Assembly (NCBI RefSeq): GCF_000956505.1
Contig: NZ_JYIX01000025.1
Location: 1-64,000 of the forward strand
DNA: 64,000 nt
Source: Microbacterium azadirachtae
Lineage (GTDB): Bacteria; Actinomycetota; Actinomycetes; Actinomycetales; Microbacteriaceae
Reading direction: 5' to 3'
A model generated the notes under the pieces. It did not search any database and was not told the DNA's origin. It saw nothing but the letters and a program-made list of their open reading frames with translations. Of the stretch, positions 8,338 through 16,452 are shown one piece after another (within the stretch, counting starts at the first letter, position 1; every line of letters begins with the position of its first letter). The position numbers and the translations under genes were made by a program.

Positions 8338-8841
8338 TTAGACAAGGTGCTTGAGCATCCGCGTGTTGCCGAGCGTGTTCGGCTTCACGTGCGCGAGGTC
8401 CAGGAACTCGGCCACGCCCTCGTCGCCGCTGCGCAGCAGCTGGGTGTAGACGTCGGGGTCCACGACCTGCTCGCCGATCTGCGCGAAGCCGCGACGCTCG
8501 AAGAACGGCACCTCGAAGGTCAGGCAGAACAGCCGGCTCAGGCCGAGGTCCACCGCGTGGGTCTCGAGGCGCTCCACGATGGCCCGCCCCACGCCGTGGT
8601 GCTTCCACCCCTCCTCGACGAGCAGGGTGCGCACCTCGCCGAGGTCTTCCCACATGACGTGCAGCGCGCCGCAGCCGATGAGCCGGCCGTCGGCCTCCGC
8701 CACCACGAACTCCTGCACCGCGCCGTAGAGCACCGCGATGTCCTTGCCCAGCAGGATGCGTCGTTCCACGAGCGGCTCCAGGAGTGCGTAGATGCCCTGG
8801 ACGTCGGCGGCCCGCGCGGGCCGGACGAGATAGTCGCTCAT
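8338..8841 (-). CDS. argA: amino-acid N-acetyltransferase (short ArgA type)
   Basis: A 167-residue GNAT enzyme that probably makes N-acetylglutamate for arginine biosynthesis. It reads MSDYLVRPARAADVQGIYAL, then CGALHVMWEDLGEVRTLLVE and GVGRAIVERLE (the acetyl-CoA loop). It has the LFCLTFEVPFFERRGF segment characteristic of the stand-alone acetyltransferase domain of N-acetylglutamate synthase. ATG start; 9 bp separate its end from the membrane-anchored gene downstream. No other arginine gene lies nearby, as is common for this orphan actinobacterial form. Confidence 0.85.
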   Translation of the reverse strand: MSDYLVRPARAADVQGIYALLEPLVERRILLGKDIAVLYGAVQEFVVAEADGRLIGCGALHVMWEDLGEVRTLLVEEGWKHHGVGRAIVERLETHAVDLGLSRLFCLTFEVPFFERRGFAQIGEQVVDPDVYTQLLRSGDEGVAEFLDLAHVKPNTLGNTRMLKHLV

Positions 8842-8884
8842 CCCTCCAGCCTACGACCGCCATCCTGTACGCCCGCGGACGACG

Positions 8885-8927
8885 CGGCCCCGTCGTCCTG
8901 CTCGCGGGGAGCAGGACGACGGGGCCG
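8885..8927 (-). terminator. strong hairpin after the importer/Rieske operon
   Basis: A perfect 19-bp inverted repeat (arms 8885-8903 and 8909-8927) around a 5-nt loop. It lies 17 bp beyond the Rieske stop codon and before the argA start. It is very GC-rich and lacks a clear T-tract, as is common for actinobacterial terminators. Confidence 0.8.
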
Positions 8928-8943
8928 GGGCCCGGGCGTCGCG

Positions 8944-9333
8944 TCAGACCGTGACGATCACGTCGTCCGCGTCGACGCGGACCGGGATCGGGCGCAGCCC
9001 GACACGGCGGTCCGCGGGGTGCTTGCCGGTGAGGACGTCGAACTCGAAGCCGTGCCAGGGGCACACGATATTGCGGTCGGTGGGGTGGAACCCCGGCCCT
9101 CCGCTCTTCAGCCCGCCCTCGCCGCGCACCAGCTGCACGGTGCGCGGCATGATCTTGCCCTGGCAGACGGGCCCGCCCTGGTGCGGGCACACGTTGTGCC
9201 ATGCACGCACCTCGCCGGCGTGGAAGTACAGGCCGAGCTCCGTCCCGTCGACGTCGACGATGATCCGCTCCCGCTCCCGCAGGTCGGCGAGGCTCGCGAC
9301 GACGACGTCCCGGCGGACGACCTGCGCGCTCAT
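8944..9333 (-). CDS. Rieske [2Fe-2S] protein with expanded cluster loop
   Basis: A 129-residue soluble Rieske domain. The two cluster motifs are C49-P-H51 (HNVCPHQGG) and C91-P-W-H94 (CPWHGFEFD). They are separated by 39 residues rather than the 15-17 usual in dioxygenase ferredoxins, so the loop is enlarged. The end, LRPIPVRVDADDVIVTV, is the normal last strand. No oxygenase alpha subunit or reductase is encoded nearby. The gene overlaps the 103-residue gene as ATGA and is last in the importer/amidohydrolase operon. It may be an electron-transfer partner or a redox or regulatory subunit of an enzyme encoded in the same regulon. Confidence 0.88.
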   Translation of the reverse strand: MSAQVVRRDVVVASLADLRERERIIVDVDGTELGLYFHAGEVRAWHNVCPHQGGPVCQGKIMPRTVQLVRGEGGLKSGGPGFHPTDRNIVCPWHGFEFDVLTGKHPADRRVGLRPIPVRVDADDVIVTV

Positions 9334-9641
9334 TCGGCCCTCCGGTACCAGATCGCCATGTCGAAGAGGTTCACGTCGGCGGCGTCCAGGAGCGCCGTGA
9401 CGAGCACGACGGTCTCGGTCGCGTTGAGCGCGTCCTCGCGGACCGGCCAGGCGATCTTGCCGACCCGGTCGGTCTTCGCGGAGAAGAGCCGCGCGGCCGC
9501 ATGGAGCACGTCGGCGATCTGCTCGTCGGAGACCTCGGCTCCGCGCTCCTCGTCGCTCACGTGCTGCACGAGCTCGCCGAGGCGGGTGACGACCGCCGAG
9601 AGCTCGGCGATCTCGGGGGTGGTGGTGATGTTCTCAGTCAT
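9330..9641 (-). CDS. conserved-looking 103-residue protein of unknown function
   Basis: A small, acidic, mostly helical protein: MTENITTTPEIAELSAVVTR and on, ending LFDMAIWYRRAE. No motif is recognised. The start at 9641 is chosen because it lies 1 bp after the amidohydrolase stop; the more upstream in-frame start would overlap that gene. Sandwiched between an amidohydrolase and a Rieske protein with overlaps on both sides, it probably acts in the same reaction or complex, but this is context only. It has neither the length nor the look of the LigA alpha subunit of protocatechuate 4,5-dioxygenase. Confidence 0.72.
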   Translation of the reverse strand: MTENITTTPEIAELSAVVTRLGELVQHVSDEERGAEVSDEQIADVLHAAARLFSAKTDRVGKIAWPVREDALNATETVVLVTALLDAADVNLFDMAIWYRRAE

Positions 9642-9642
9642 G

Positions 9643-10908
9643 TCAGGAGATCCCGGGTCGCTCCTGGAGCACACGCTCCGCGGAGGGCTTCTGTCGGTCG
9701 GTGGGGAGGTTGAACACGCGTGCGGCGTTCAGCCCGAGGATGTTGCGCTTGGCCTGCTCGGAGAGGAAGGGCAGGCGGGTGATGGTGGACGGGGCGTCCC
9801 AGTCCCAGTGCGGCCAGTCGGACGAGTAGAGCAGCTGCGTCTCCGCGTTGAACGACTTCATGGTGGCCTCGAGCAGCTCCATGTTGGTCCGCTCCATGGG
9901 CTGGGTCGTGTACCACATCTCCTTCATGTACTCGCTCGGCAGGCGCTTGAGACCGGGGGCCTCACTCGGCCGCATGAGCACCTCGTGATCGAGGCGCTGC
10001 ATGAGGAACGGGATCCAGGCCAGGCCGCTCTCGACCCACACCATCTTGAGCTTCGGGAAGCGCTCCGGCATGGCGTTGATGATCCAGTTCGTGACGTGGA
10101 TCTGGTTGTAGTGCGTGAAGGAGAGCGCGTGCATCGAGAGGAAGCGGTTCAGCTGCGCGAACGACGGGTCCCCCCAGTGGTAGCCGGAGTGGAAGGCGAG
10201 CGGCTTTCCGCTGTCCTCGATGAGCTTGTACAGGCGCGTGTAGACGTCGGAGTGCACGGGGTTGTTGCGCGTCGAACACACCGTGTAGCCGATGATGCCC
10301 GGATCGTCGGCGTACTTCTCTACCAGCTCCTCGCACACCTCGGGCGTGTTGTAGGGCAGGTAGAGCATGCCCTTGAGGCGCGGGTTCGGCGGCAGGATCA
10401 CCTCGGTGAGCCAGCGGTTGAAGGCACGGCCCAGCACGACCTCGACCTCGTCCTGCGGGTGCATGCCGAGCAGCAGCATCGCGCTCGGGAACACCACCTG
10501 GTAGTCGAGTCCCATCGCGTCCATGCCGCGCCGGGCGGCGGTCACGAACGGGTGCCCCTCCGTGCCGTCGGTGGGCTCCTTGCGCCCCTGGTGGCCGATG
10601 CGGCCGCCGACGCTCTGCTGCGACATGCCGGGCTGGATGTTGAGGAGCGCGTTGTTGCCGGCGAATCCCGCGTACTGGCTCATGCCCAGGTCGCGCCAGA
10701 CGTCGTTGTCGATGAGGCTCAGCACCTCGCCCCAGAAGTGATCCTCGGAGACGTGCGCGTCGATGTCGACGATGAAGTAGTCGTCGTAGTCGTCGCGCGC
10801 CTGCTTGGTCGCGTGGGCGAGCACGTCGCGCGTGTCGGAGCGGCCGCCGATCTCGGCGAGCTCGCGAATGCGCGGCGCGTCGGAGCGGGGGGTGGGCAGG
10901 TCACTCAT
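9643..10908 (-). CDS. ACMSD-family amidohydrolase (amidohydrolase 2)
   Basis: A 421-residue TIM-barrel metal enzyme. YFIVDIDAHVSEDHFW at about residues 44-59 carries the D-x-D-x-H-x-x-E variant of the first metal site. HSGYHWGDPS is the central barrel His motif, and SSDWPHWDWDAPSTI near the C-terminus provides the last Asp. Relatives decarboxylate or hydrolyse ring-derived acids, so an aromatic-acid decarboxylase or hydrolase is likely; the substrate is unknown. At 421 residues it is longer than typical ACMSD (about 330), with an N-terminal extension. It is cotranscribed with an ABC importer upstream and a Rieske protein downstream. Confidence 0.88.
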   Translation of the reverse strand: MSDLPTPRSDAPRIRELAEIGGRSDTRDVLAHATKQARDDYDDYFIVDIDAHVSEDHFWGEVLSLIDNDVWRDLGMSQYAGFAGNNALLNIQPGMSQQSVGGRIGHQGRKEPTDGTEGHPFVTAARRGMDAMGLDYQVVFPSAMLLLGMHPQDEVEVVLGRAFNRWLTEVILPPNPRLKGMLYLPYNTPEVCEELVEKYADDPGIIGYTVCSTRNNPVHSDVYTRLYKLIEDSGKPLAFHSGYHWGDPSFAQLNRFLSMHALSFTHYNQIHVTNWIINAMPERFPKLKMVWVESGLAWIPFLMQRLDHEVLMRPSEAPGLKRLPSEYMKEMWYTTQPMERTNMELLEATMKSFNAETQLLYSSDWPHWDWDAPSTITRLPFLSEQAKRNILGLNAARVFNLPTDRQKPSAERVLQERPGIS

Positions 10909-10934
10909 GGGCGTTCCTCTCAGGCGTCGATCGC

Positions 10935-12107
10935 TCAGTGCGCGGCGACGATCGCATCGGTCATCGTGGTCAGGTAGTCGTCCTCGGCGGGTGCCGCCGC
11001 CGCGCGGTGCGGGATCACGACCGCACGGGCGGGGTTGATCGCGAAGCCGTACTCGTCACCGGGACGCGGCACCGCGTCCGCGGTCATCTCGCCCGTCTCG
11101 ACCCGCACGCGGAGCGGCAGCCGGTCGGCGCGGACCAGCAGGTTGACGGCGCTGCCGAGATAGGTGCTGCGCTCGACGTCCGCGCGGAACCGCCCGGCTC
11201 CGGCAGCGAGATCGCCGGCGGGCATGATCCTGGCGTGCGCGGCACGGAAGGCCACATCGGCCCTCTCCCCCGGCGCCGCCTCCCCGGTCACGACGCCCGC
11301 GACGACGAGCGAGGTGCCGTCGACCTCGACGTCGGCGATGCCGTCGCGCACCGCGCGGATCGTTCCGGGGAGGATGTTCTGGAAGCCCATGAAGTCGGCG
11401 ACGTACGCCGAGTTCGGGCGGTCGTACAGCTCGCTCGGCGTGCCGTCCTGCACGATCGCGCCCTCGCTCATCACGATGATCCGGTCCGAGAGCGTGATCG
11501 CCTCCTCCTGGTCGTGCGTGACGTAGACGGAGGTCGTCTCGAATTGGTTGTGCAGCGCGCGCACCTGCTGGCCCATCTGATAGCGCAGCTTGGAGTCGAG
11601 GTTGGAGAGCGGCTCGTCGTAGAAGATGATGCCCGGCCGGGCGGCCAGAGCGCGGGCGAGAGCTACCCGCTGCTGCTGACCGCCCGACAGGGCGGTGACC
11701 GGTCGGGTCTCGAAGCCCGCGAGTCCCACCGCGGAGAGCATGTCGGCGACGCGGGTGCGGCGCTCGGCCGCCCCCACCTTCGCGACTTTGAGCGGGTACG
11801 CGACGTTCTCCGCCACGCTCATGTGCGGCCAGAGCGCGTAGCTCTGGAAGACCATGCCCACCTGCCGCTTGTCCGCCGGCACGAACGTGCGCCGGTCGGT
11901 GTCCACGACGATGCGATCGCCCATGCTGATGCGTCCGCCCGTGGGGCGCTCGAGACCGGCCAGGCACCGCAGGGTCGTCGTCTTGCCGCAGCCCGAGGGG
12001 CCGAGCAGGGTGACGAACTCGCCGGATCCGATCGTCAGATCCAATCCGTGCAGAGCGGTCTTGCCGCCGTAGCGCTTGGTCAGTCCTGATACCTGGACCT
12101 CAGTCAT
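10935..12107 (-). CDS. ABC importer ATP-binding protein (Fe3+/polyamine type)
   Basis: A 390-residue ATPase of the FbpC/PotA class. Walker A GPSGCGKTT at residues 36-44, a Q-loop in VFQSYALWPHMSV, signature LSGGQQQR, Walker B IIFYDEPLSNLDS and the switch His in VYVTHDQEEA are all present. A C-terminal TOBE-like region follows. It energises uptake through the fused permease encoded upstream. Family members carry ferric iron, 2-aminoethylphosphonate, polyamines or, in some cases, aromatic acids. Here the operon partners (amidohydrolase, Rieske) favour an organic acid. Confidence 0.93.
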   Translation of the reverse strand: MTEVQVSGLTKRYGGKTALHGLDLTIGSGEFVTLLGPSGCGKTTTLRCLAGLERPTGGRISMGDRIVVDTDRRTFVPADKRQVGMVFQSYALWPHMSVAENVAYPLKVAKVGAAERRTRVADMLSAVGLAGFETRPVTALSGGQQQRVALARALAARPGIIFYDEPLSNLDSKLRYQMGQQVRALHNQFETTSVYVTHDQEEAITLSDRIIVMSEGAIVQDGTPSELYDRPNSAYVADFMGFQNILPGTIRAVRDGIADVEVDGTSLVVAGVVTGEAAPGERADVAFRAAHARIMPAGDLAAGAGRFRADVERSTYLGSAVNLLVRADRLPLRVRVETGEMTADAVPRPGDEYGFAINPARAVVIPHRAAAAPAEDDYLTTMTDAIVAAH

Positions 12108-12152
12108 GCCGATCAGTGCTCTCTCGCTGGGGGACGTCGGATTTCGAAACGG

Positions 12153-13274
12153 CTACTTCTTGAACTGCGCGTTGATGAAGTCGAAGTAGGGCTGGTTGAA
12201 GTTCGGGTCGGGGTTGGAGAACGGCAGGCGTCCGAGCTTGCTCAGCGCCGGAGCGCCCTGCGGGCCGGGAGCGTCCGGCGTCCAGCCGTACGACTTGTTC
12301 TTCTCGGCGAGCGCCTTCTGCCCCTCGGGCGAGTACAGCCAGTTGATGTAGAGCTGCGCGGCGTCCGCGTGCGGGGCCTTGTTCACGATGCACATGCCGG
12401 TGCGGGACATGAAGTTGCCGCCGTCGTCGAGCGGGAAGACCGCGGCGACCGGGCCGCCCTTCGCCTTCACGTCCTCGTAGAAGCCCTGGTAGACCGCGAT
12501 GCCGATCGGGAACCGGCCGCTGGCCACGTCCGCGGGGACGTTGGGCTCGGACTGCGCGAACTGCACGTCCTGCTGAGCGAGCGCCTCGACGTAGGGCTTG
12601 CCCCACTTGTCCGCGCTCTCCGGCACCATGAGCGAGGTGAGGATGTAGCGGATGCCGCCGGGGACGGTCGGGTCGCCGACCGTGATCTTGCCCTTCCACT
12701 TCGGGTCGAGCAGGTCCTTCCAGTTCTTCGGGGCCTCGTTCTCCTTCACCATGTCGGTGTTGTAGACGAACACGAAGTACCGCATCGCGTAGTAGGTGAG
12801 GCGGCCGTCGAAGTTGGTCGGGATCTCGAAGCCGTCCGGAGCCGTCTGCACGTCGGCCTTGGTGCACAGGTCGGCCTTCGCGGCGACCTGGGGCGACTCG
12901 CCGCCGTCGTAGATGTCGGCGATGCGGTTGCCGCTCTGCGCCTCGGTCTCGATCTTGGTGATGCTCTGCGCGTCCGGCTGATCCTGCTGGACCACCTTGA
13001 TCCCGGGGAAGCGGTCCGTGAAGGCCTTGAACAGCGCCTTCTGCGAGGAGACGCTGGGGCCGTAGACCACGATGTCGGTCTTGCCTCCGGAGACGGCCTT
13101 GTCGTAGAGGTCGTTCATGTGCGCGTTGCCGGCAGCGCTCGTGCCGGGGACCTCGATCGGGGTGTCCGGCTTGGCGGCGGCGGTGCCGGAGGAGCACGCG
13201 GTCAGGGCTGCGAGCGCGCCGACGGCCAGGGTGGCCGTGGCGAGGCGGAGGGTGTTGCGGGAGAACGTCATCAT
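12153..13274 (-). CDS. ABC importer substrate-binding lipoprotein
   Basis: A 373-residue periplasmic-type binding protein tethered as a lipoprotein: the signal peptide ends LAALTACSSG, with the lipobox Cys near residue 27. The core shows the Fe3+/2-aminoethylphosphonate-binding class pattern: FFVYNTDMV-like (FVFVYNTDMV), NWKDLLDPKWKGKI, GDPTVPGG, and LYINWLYSPEGQKALAEKN. Two adjacent ATGs (13274, 13271) are possible behind GAGAGG; the second gives the better spacing. It lies between the permease and ATPase genes. The ligand cannot be read from the sequence. Confidence 0.9.
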   Translation of the reverse strand: MMTFSRNTLRLATATLAVGALAALTACSSGTAAAKPDTPIEVPGTSAAGNAHMNDLYDKAVSGGKTDIVVYGPSVSSQKALFKAFTDRFPGIKVVQQDQPDAQSITKIETEAQSGNRIADIYDGGESPQVAAKADLCTKADVQTAPDGFEIPTNFDGRLTYYAMRYFVFVYNTDMVKENEAPKNWKDLLDPKWKGKITVGDPTVPGGIRYILTSLMVPESADKWGKPYVEALAQQDVQFAQSEPNVPADVASGRFPIGIAVYQGFYEDVKAKGGPVAAVFPLDDGGNFMSRTGMCIVNKAPHADAAQLYINWLYSPEGQKALAEKNKSYGWTPDAPGPQGAPALSKLGRLPFSNPDPNFNQPYFDFINAQFKK

Positions 13275-13291
13275 TCTTCCTCTCGGGTGTG

Positions 13292-15067
13292 TCAGGGGGT
13301 GATCCGGGTGAGGGGGACTGAGGGGGCACGGCCGGAGCGTCCGGCGCGGGCGCGGAGGACTGCGGCGAGCTTCATGGAGCCGGCGGCGAGCGCGAGCACG
13401 GCCATGGCCGCGACGAGGATGATCATGAACAGGGCGGCGCCCTGCGACATGTTGCCCTGCAGGAACTGCTGGAACGCGGTCAGCGAGACCGGCTGCAGTC
13501 CGGGAGGGGCGAGCAGCATCGGCACCGACAGGTTGCCGGCGATGAACAGTGCGGAGAGGAACCAGCCGGACAGGAAGCTGGGCACGACGAGGCGGAGCAC
13601 GATCGTGATCAGCACGCGCCAGGACCCGGCGCCGGACGTGCGTCCCGCCTCCTCGAGCTCCGGCGAGAGCTGCGCGAGCGCCCCCTCGGCGATCCGGCTG
13701 GAGACCGGGATCGTCGCGACGATGAGCACGAGCGTCATGAGGAACGCGGTCCCGTAGAGGCTGCGGAAGGCCGGCACGTAGAGCACCGCGAACATGTACG
13801 CGAGCGCCAGGACGATGCCGGGCAGCGCCCACGGGATCCACACCGAGAACGACGTGTACGAGCGGATGAAGCCGGTGCGGCGCGCCGTGACGTAGGTCGT
13901 GAGCAGGGCGACCGCGATCGAGCCGAAGCCGCCGATCACCGCGAGCCAGGCCGTGAGTCCCAGGCTCGAGCTGAACTCGGGATCCGTGAGCATCTGCACG
14001 TAGTTGTCGAACGTCAGCCCGGTGCTCATCACCCCGAAGATCGGCTGCAGGCTGCCGAGGATCATCGCGAACAGGGGCAGGATCAGGTTCAGCAGCAGGA
14101 AGACGACGATGAGGGCGGAGAGCACCCAGCGCACGGGTCCGAGCTCCTGCGGCTCGCGGCGGGAGGTCTTGCCGGAGAGGGTCGTGAAGCTGCGCCCGCG
14201 GAGGATCCAGCGCTGCGCGAGGAAGAGCAGCAGCACGAGCACGATGAGCACGAGCGAGAGCGCGAAGGCCTTCGTGTACTCGGCGGGCGCCTGGTCGCGC
14301 ACGTAGTGGAAGATCTGCGTCGAGAACACGAAGATGTTGGCCTGACGCCCGATCAGCTGAGGGCTGTCGAACGACTGGAACACGAGCACGGCGATGAGGA
14401 TCGCGGCCCCGGTGATCGCGGGCCCGACCGAGGGGATCGTGATCGTGAAGAAGGTCCGCACGGCTCCCGCGCCGCTGATCGAGGCGGCCTCGTCGAGCGA
14501 CTGATCCCGGTTCTTGAAGGCGCCGAGCATGAGCAGGTACGCGAACGGCATGTAGCCGAGCGACATGAGCAGGAACAGGCCGCCCCAGCTCTGGATGTTG
14601 ATGAGCGGCCCCTGCATGCCGAGCATGCGGCCGAACTGGTTCAGCAGGCCGTTCTGCGGGTTGCCCAGCATGATCCAGCCGAGCGTGTGGAACAGCGGCG
14701 GCACGAACAGGTTGACCGCCATGAGGGGCGTCAGCAGGCGGCGGCCGGGGACGTTGGTGTTCGCCGCGATCCAGGCGAAGAGCCCTCCGCCGGCGACCGA
14801 GATCGTGCCGCACACGACGACGAGCAGCAGCGAGTTGCCCATGGTCTTCCAGGTCTCGGGATCCTGGAACGCCGCGAGCAGTCCGCCGAGCGTGAAGGGC
14901 AGATCGTCCGACGGGAGGCCGTCGCGGAACGCGCCGATCGCGATCATCGAGACCGGGTAGACGAACACGAGCGTCAGCGCGGCGAGGAACACCGTCCACC
15001 CGAACCCGCCGGTCATCGAGCGCCGGATCGATGCTCGCCGGTCGCGTTCGAAGTCGCTTGCCGTCAC
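13292..15067 (-). CDS. fused ABC importer permease (FbpB type)
   Basis: A 591-residue inner-membrane permease made of two tandem binding-protein-dependent transport domains, about 12 transmembrane segments in all. The EAA loops are DEAASISGAGAVRTFFTITI in the first half and EEAGRTSGAGSWRVLITIV in the second. Both contact the single ATPase encoded downstream. GTG start with AGAGGG upstream. It is the first gene of the operon 15067 to 8944. The promoter region 15148-15224 carries a dyad shared with the ring-cleavage operons, which is the best clue that this transporter imports an aromatic or related substrate. Confidence 0.92.
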   Translation of the reverse strand: MTASDFERDRRASIRRSMTGGFGWTVFLAALTLVFVYPVSMIAIGAFRDGLPSDDLPFTLGGLLAAFQDPETWKTMGNSLLLVVVCGTISVAGGGLFAWIAANTNVPGRRLLTPLMAVNLFVPPLFHTLGWIMLGNPQNGLLNQFGRMLGMQGPLINIQSWGGLFLLMSLGYMPFAYLLMLGAFKNRDQSLDEAASISGAGAVRTFFTITIPSVGPAITGAAILIAVLVFQSFDSPQLIGRQANIFVFSTQIFHYVRDQAPAEYTKAFALSLVLIVLVLLLFLAQRWILRGRSFTTLSGKTSRREPQELGPVRWVLSALIVVFLLLNLILPLFAMILGSLQPIFGVMSTGLTFDNYVQMLTDPEFSSSLGLTAWLAVIGGFGSIAVALLTTYVTARRTGFIRSYTSFSVWIPWALPGIVLALAYMFAVLYVPAFRSLYGTAFLMTLVLIVATIPVSSRIAEGALAQLSPELEEAGRTSGAGSWRVLITIVLRLVVPSFLSGWFLSALFIAGNLSVPMLLAPPGLQPVSLTAFQQFLQGNMSQGAALFMIILVAAMAVLALAAGSMKLAAVLRARAGRSGRAPSVPLTRITP

Positions 15068-15147
15068 TGCCCTCTTCTTCCGTTCGCGAGAGCGGATCCG
15101 AGACCTCCGGTCACCCGGGATCAGACCGCTCCGTCTGTCGTGTTGTC

Positions 15148-15224
15148 AGCGTAGGAAGCCGCTGCGCGGGCCTCATCGGGCCCGGCTCCGAAGTCCTTCC
15201 CGGGCGATCCGACACGGTGTCGGA
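15148..15224 (-). promoter_or_regulatory. promoter and activator-type dyad of the importer operon
   Basis: A perfect dyad TCCGACACGGTGTCGGA (15208-15224) lies 141 bp upstream of the permease start. Toward the gene, a -10 candidate TACGCT sits at 15148-15153. The dyad centre is 65.5 bp from the -10 centre, and no good -35 box is seen. The arrangement repeats at three other operons (28901-28977, 30982-31059, 32631-32709). Confidence 0.72.
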
Positions 15225-15306
15225 ACCCGGGCCGCCAGGGGTGCGATCGTGTCCGTCGGCGATCCCCGGCGCGCGATCGCGACGCGCCGGGGATCGATCA
15301 GGGGGC

Positions 15307-16356
15307 TCAGAGAAGGGCGGCCAGGACGGCGTCGTTCTCCGCGGGGAGGCCGACCGTGACGCGCGCGCCGCCGGCGTTCGGGAACGGCCGGGCGAGGACG
15401 CCCTGCTCCGCGAAACGCGCCATGAGCGCTCCCGCGTCGCCCGGGAGGAAGAGGAAGTTGGACTGACTGGGGAGCACCGCCACGCCCGCCTCGTCGAGGG
15501 CGCGTACCATGCGCGCGCGCTCCGCGACGATCGTCGCCACCCGTTCCTCGGCGATCGCGATGCCCTCGGGGCTGAAGGCCGCGATGAGGGCGGCCTCGGC
15601 GATCCCGTTCAGCGCGAAGCCGACCGAGGTGCGCCGCAGCGCCTCCGCGATCCGCTCGGAGGCTGCGGCGTAGCCGGCTCTGATGCCGGCGAGTCCGTGC
15701 GACTTCGAGAGCGTGCGCAGGATCACGAGGTTGTCGAACTCGTCCAGCAGTGGCAGGGCGGCCTCGACCGGCTCGTCCGTGACGAACTCCCGGTAGGCCT
15801 CGTCGAGCACGACGATCACGTTCTCCGGCACGCTCCGGAGGAACTCCCGCAGGCCCTCGACCGGGATCAGACCGCCGGTCGGGTTGTTCGGGTTGCAGAG
15901 GTACACGATGCGCGTCTCGGGGCGGATCGCGGCGGCCATCGCCGCGAGGTCCATGGCGCCGTCCTCGGCGAGACTGACCGCGGTCGCATCGGCCCCGGCG
16001 AGACCGAGCGCGGCCTTGTACGCCTCGAAGGACGGCACAGGGTAGACGCCGTGCACGCCCGGCTCGCAGACCAGCCGCGCGAGACCGTGCAGGAGCGATC
16101 CGGATCCGTTGTCCACGGCCACGCGGTCCTGGTCGACGCCGAGCGCTCCGGCGATCGCGGCACGGGCCGCGGCACGGTGGTAGTCGGGGTAACGGTGCGA
16201 CGTCTCGACCGCCGCGGTCATCGCCGCCACGATCGGCGCGGACGGCGTCCAGGGCATCTCGTTCTGGGAGAGCCGGATGGGCGGCGGGGTCGCCCCAGAG
16301 GGACGGTTCGGGGTCTGCAGCATCTCATCGACGACGCCTCGGAACTCGAGCGGCAT
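15307..16356 (-). CDS. PLP-dependent aminotransferase, HisC-like
   Basis: A 349-residue fold-type I aminotransferase. IRLSQNEMPWTPSAP at the N-terminus is the substrate-arm region, YLCNPNNPTGG is the PLP-pocket motif, and RTLSKSHGLAGIRAGY contains the Schiff-base lysine. Sequence and length match histidinol-phosphate aminotransferases, but there are no his genes here. The context (M20 hydrolase, ThDP enzyme, aldehyde dehydrogenase) suggests an aromatic or branched amino acid aminotransferase making a 2-oxo acid. ATG follows GAGGAGG. An AT-rich site at 16387-16408 lies upstream, suggesting control by the neighbouring GntR protein. Confidence 0.88.
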   Translation of the reverse strand: MPLEFRGVVDEMLQTPNRPSGATPPPIRLSQNEMPWTPSAPIVAAMTAAVETSHRYPDYHRAAARAAIAGALGVDQDRVAVDNGSGSLLHGLARLVCEPGVHGVYPVPSFEAYKAALGLAGADATAVSLAEDGAMDLAAMAAAIRPETRIVYLCNPNNPTGGLIPVEGLREFLRSVPENVIVVLDEAYREFVTDEPVEAALPLLDEFDNLVILRTLSKSHGLAGIRAGYAAASERIAEALRRTSVGFALNGIAEAALIAAFSPEGIAIAEERVATIVAERARMVRALDEAGVAVLPSQSNFLFLPGDAGALMARFAEQGVLARPFPNAGGARVTVGLPAENDAVLAALL

Positions 16357-16386
16357 GCGTCCTCCTCGGGGCGGAAGTTAATTCTT

Positions 16387-16408
16387 AATAATGAATATGA
16401 ACATTATT
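16387..16408. promoter_or_regulatory. AT-rich operator upstream of the aminotransferase gene
   Basis: An inverted repeat AATAATG (16387-16393) and CATTATT (16402-16408) flanks an 8-nt centre. The site contains ATGAATATG at 16391-16399, one mismatch from the ATGAATATA element found at three related intergenic regions. It lies 31-52 bp upstream of the start codon. Confidence 0.6.
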
Positions 16409-16452
16409 GAAGACGCGTCGTCCTGTCAACCCGCGCCGCCCCCTCCGAACCC

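Noticed and set aside
8944..9641. Small protein plus Rieske as a classical ring-hydroxylating dioxygenase (alpha/beta or ferredoxin/reductase)
   Set aside because: No alpha subunit with mononuclear-iron motif, no beta subunit fold and no reductase; the Rieske loop spacing also differs.
9330..9641. 103-residue protein as LigA (alpha subunit) of the extradiol dioxygenase
   Set aside because: It lies 17 kb from the dioxygenase gene, is shorter than LigA, and shows none of the LigA segments I know.
8008..10977. A 989-codon open frame on the plus strand
   Set aside because: It runs antisense to the acetyltransferase, Rieske, small-protein and amidohydrolase genes, which all have family matches. 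Its translation is low-complexity and rich in Arg/Ala/His, the usual antisense shadow in high-GC DNA.
15307..16356. Aminotransferase as a histidine biosynthesis gene
   Set aside because: No other his gene is present and the promoter is shared in type with catabolic genes, although the enzyme fold is HisC-like.
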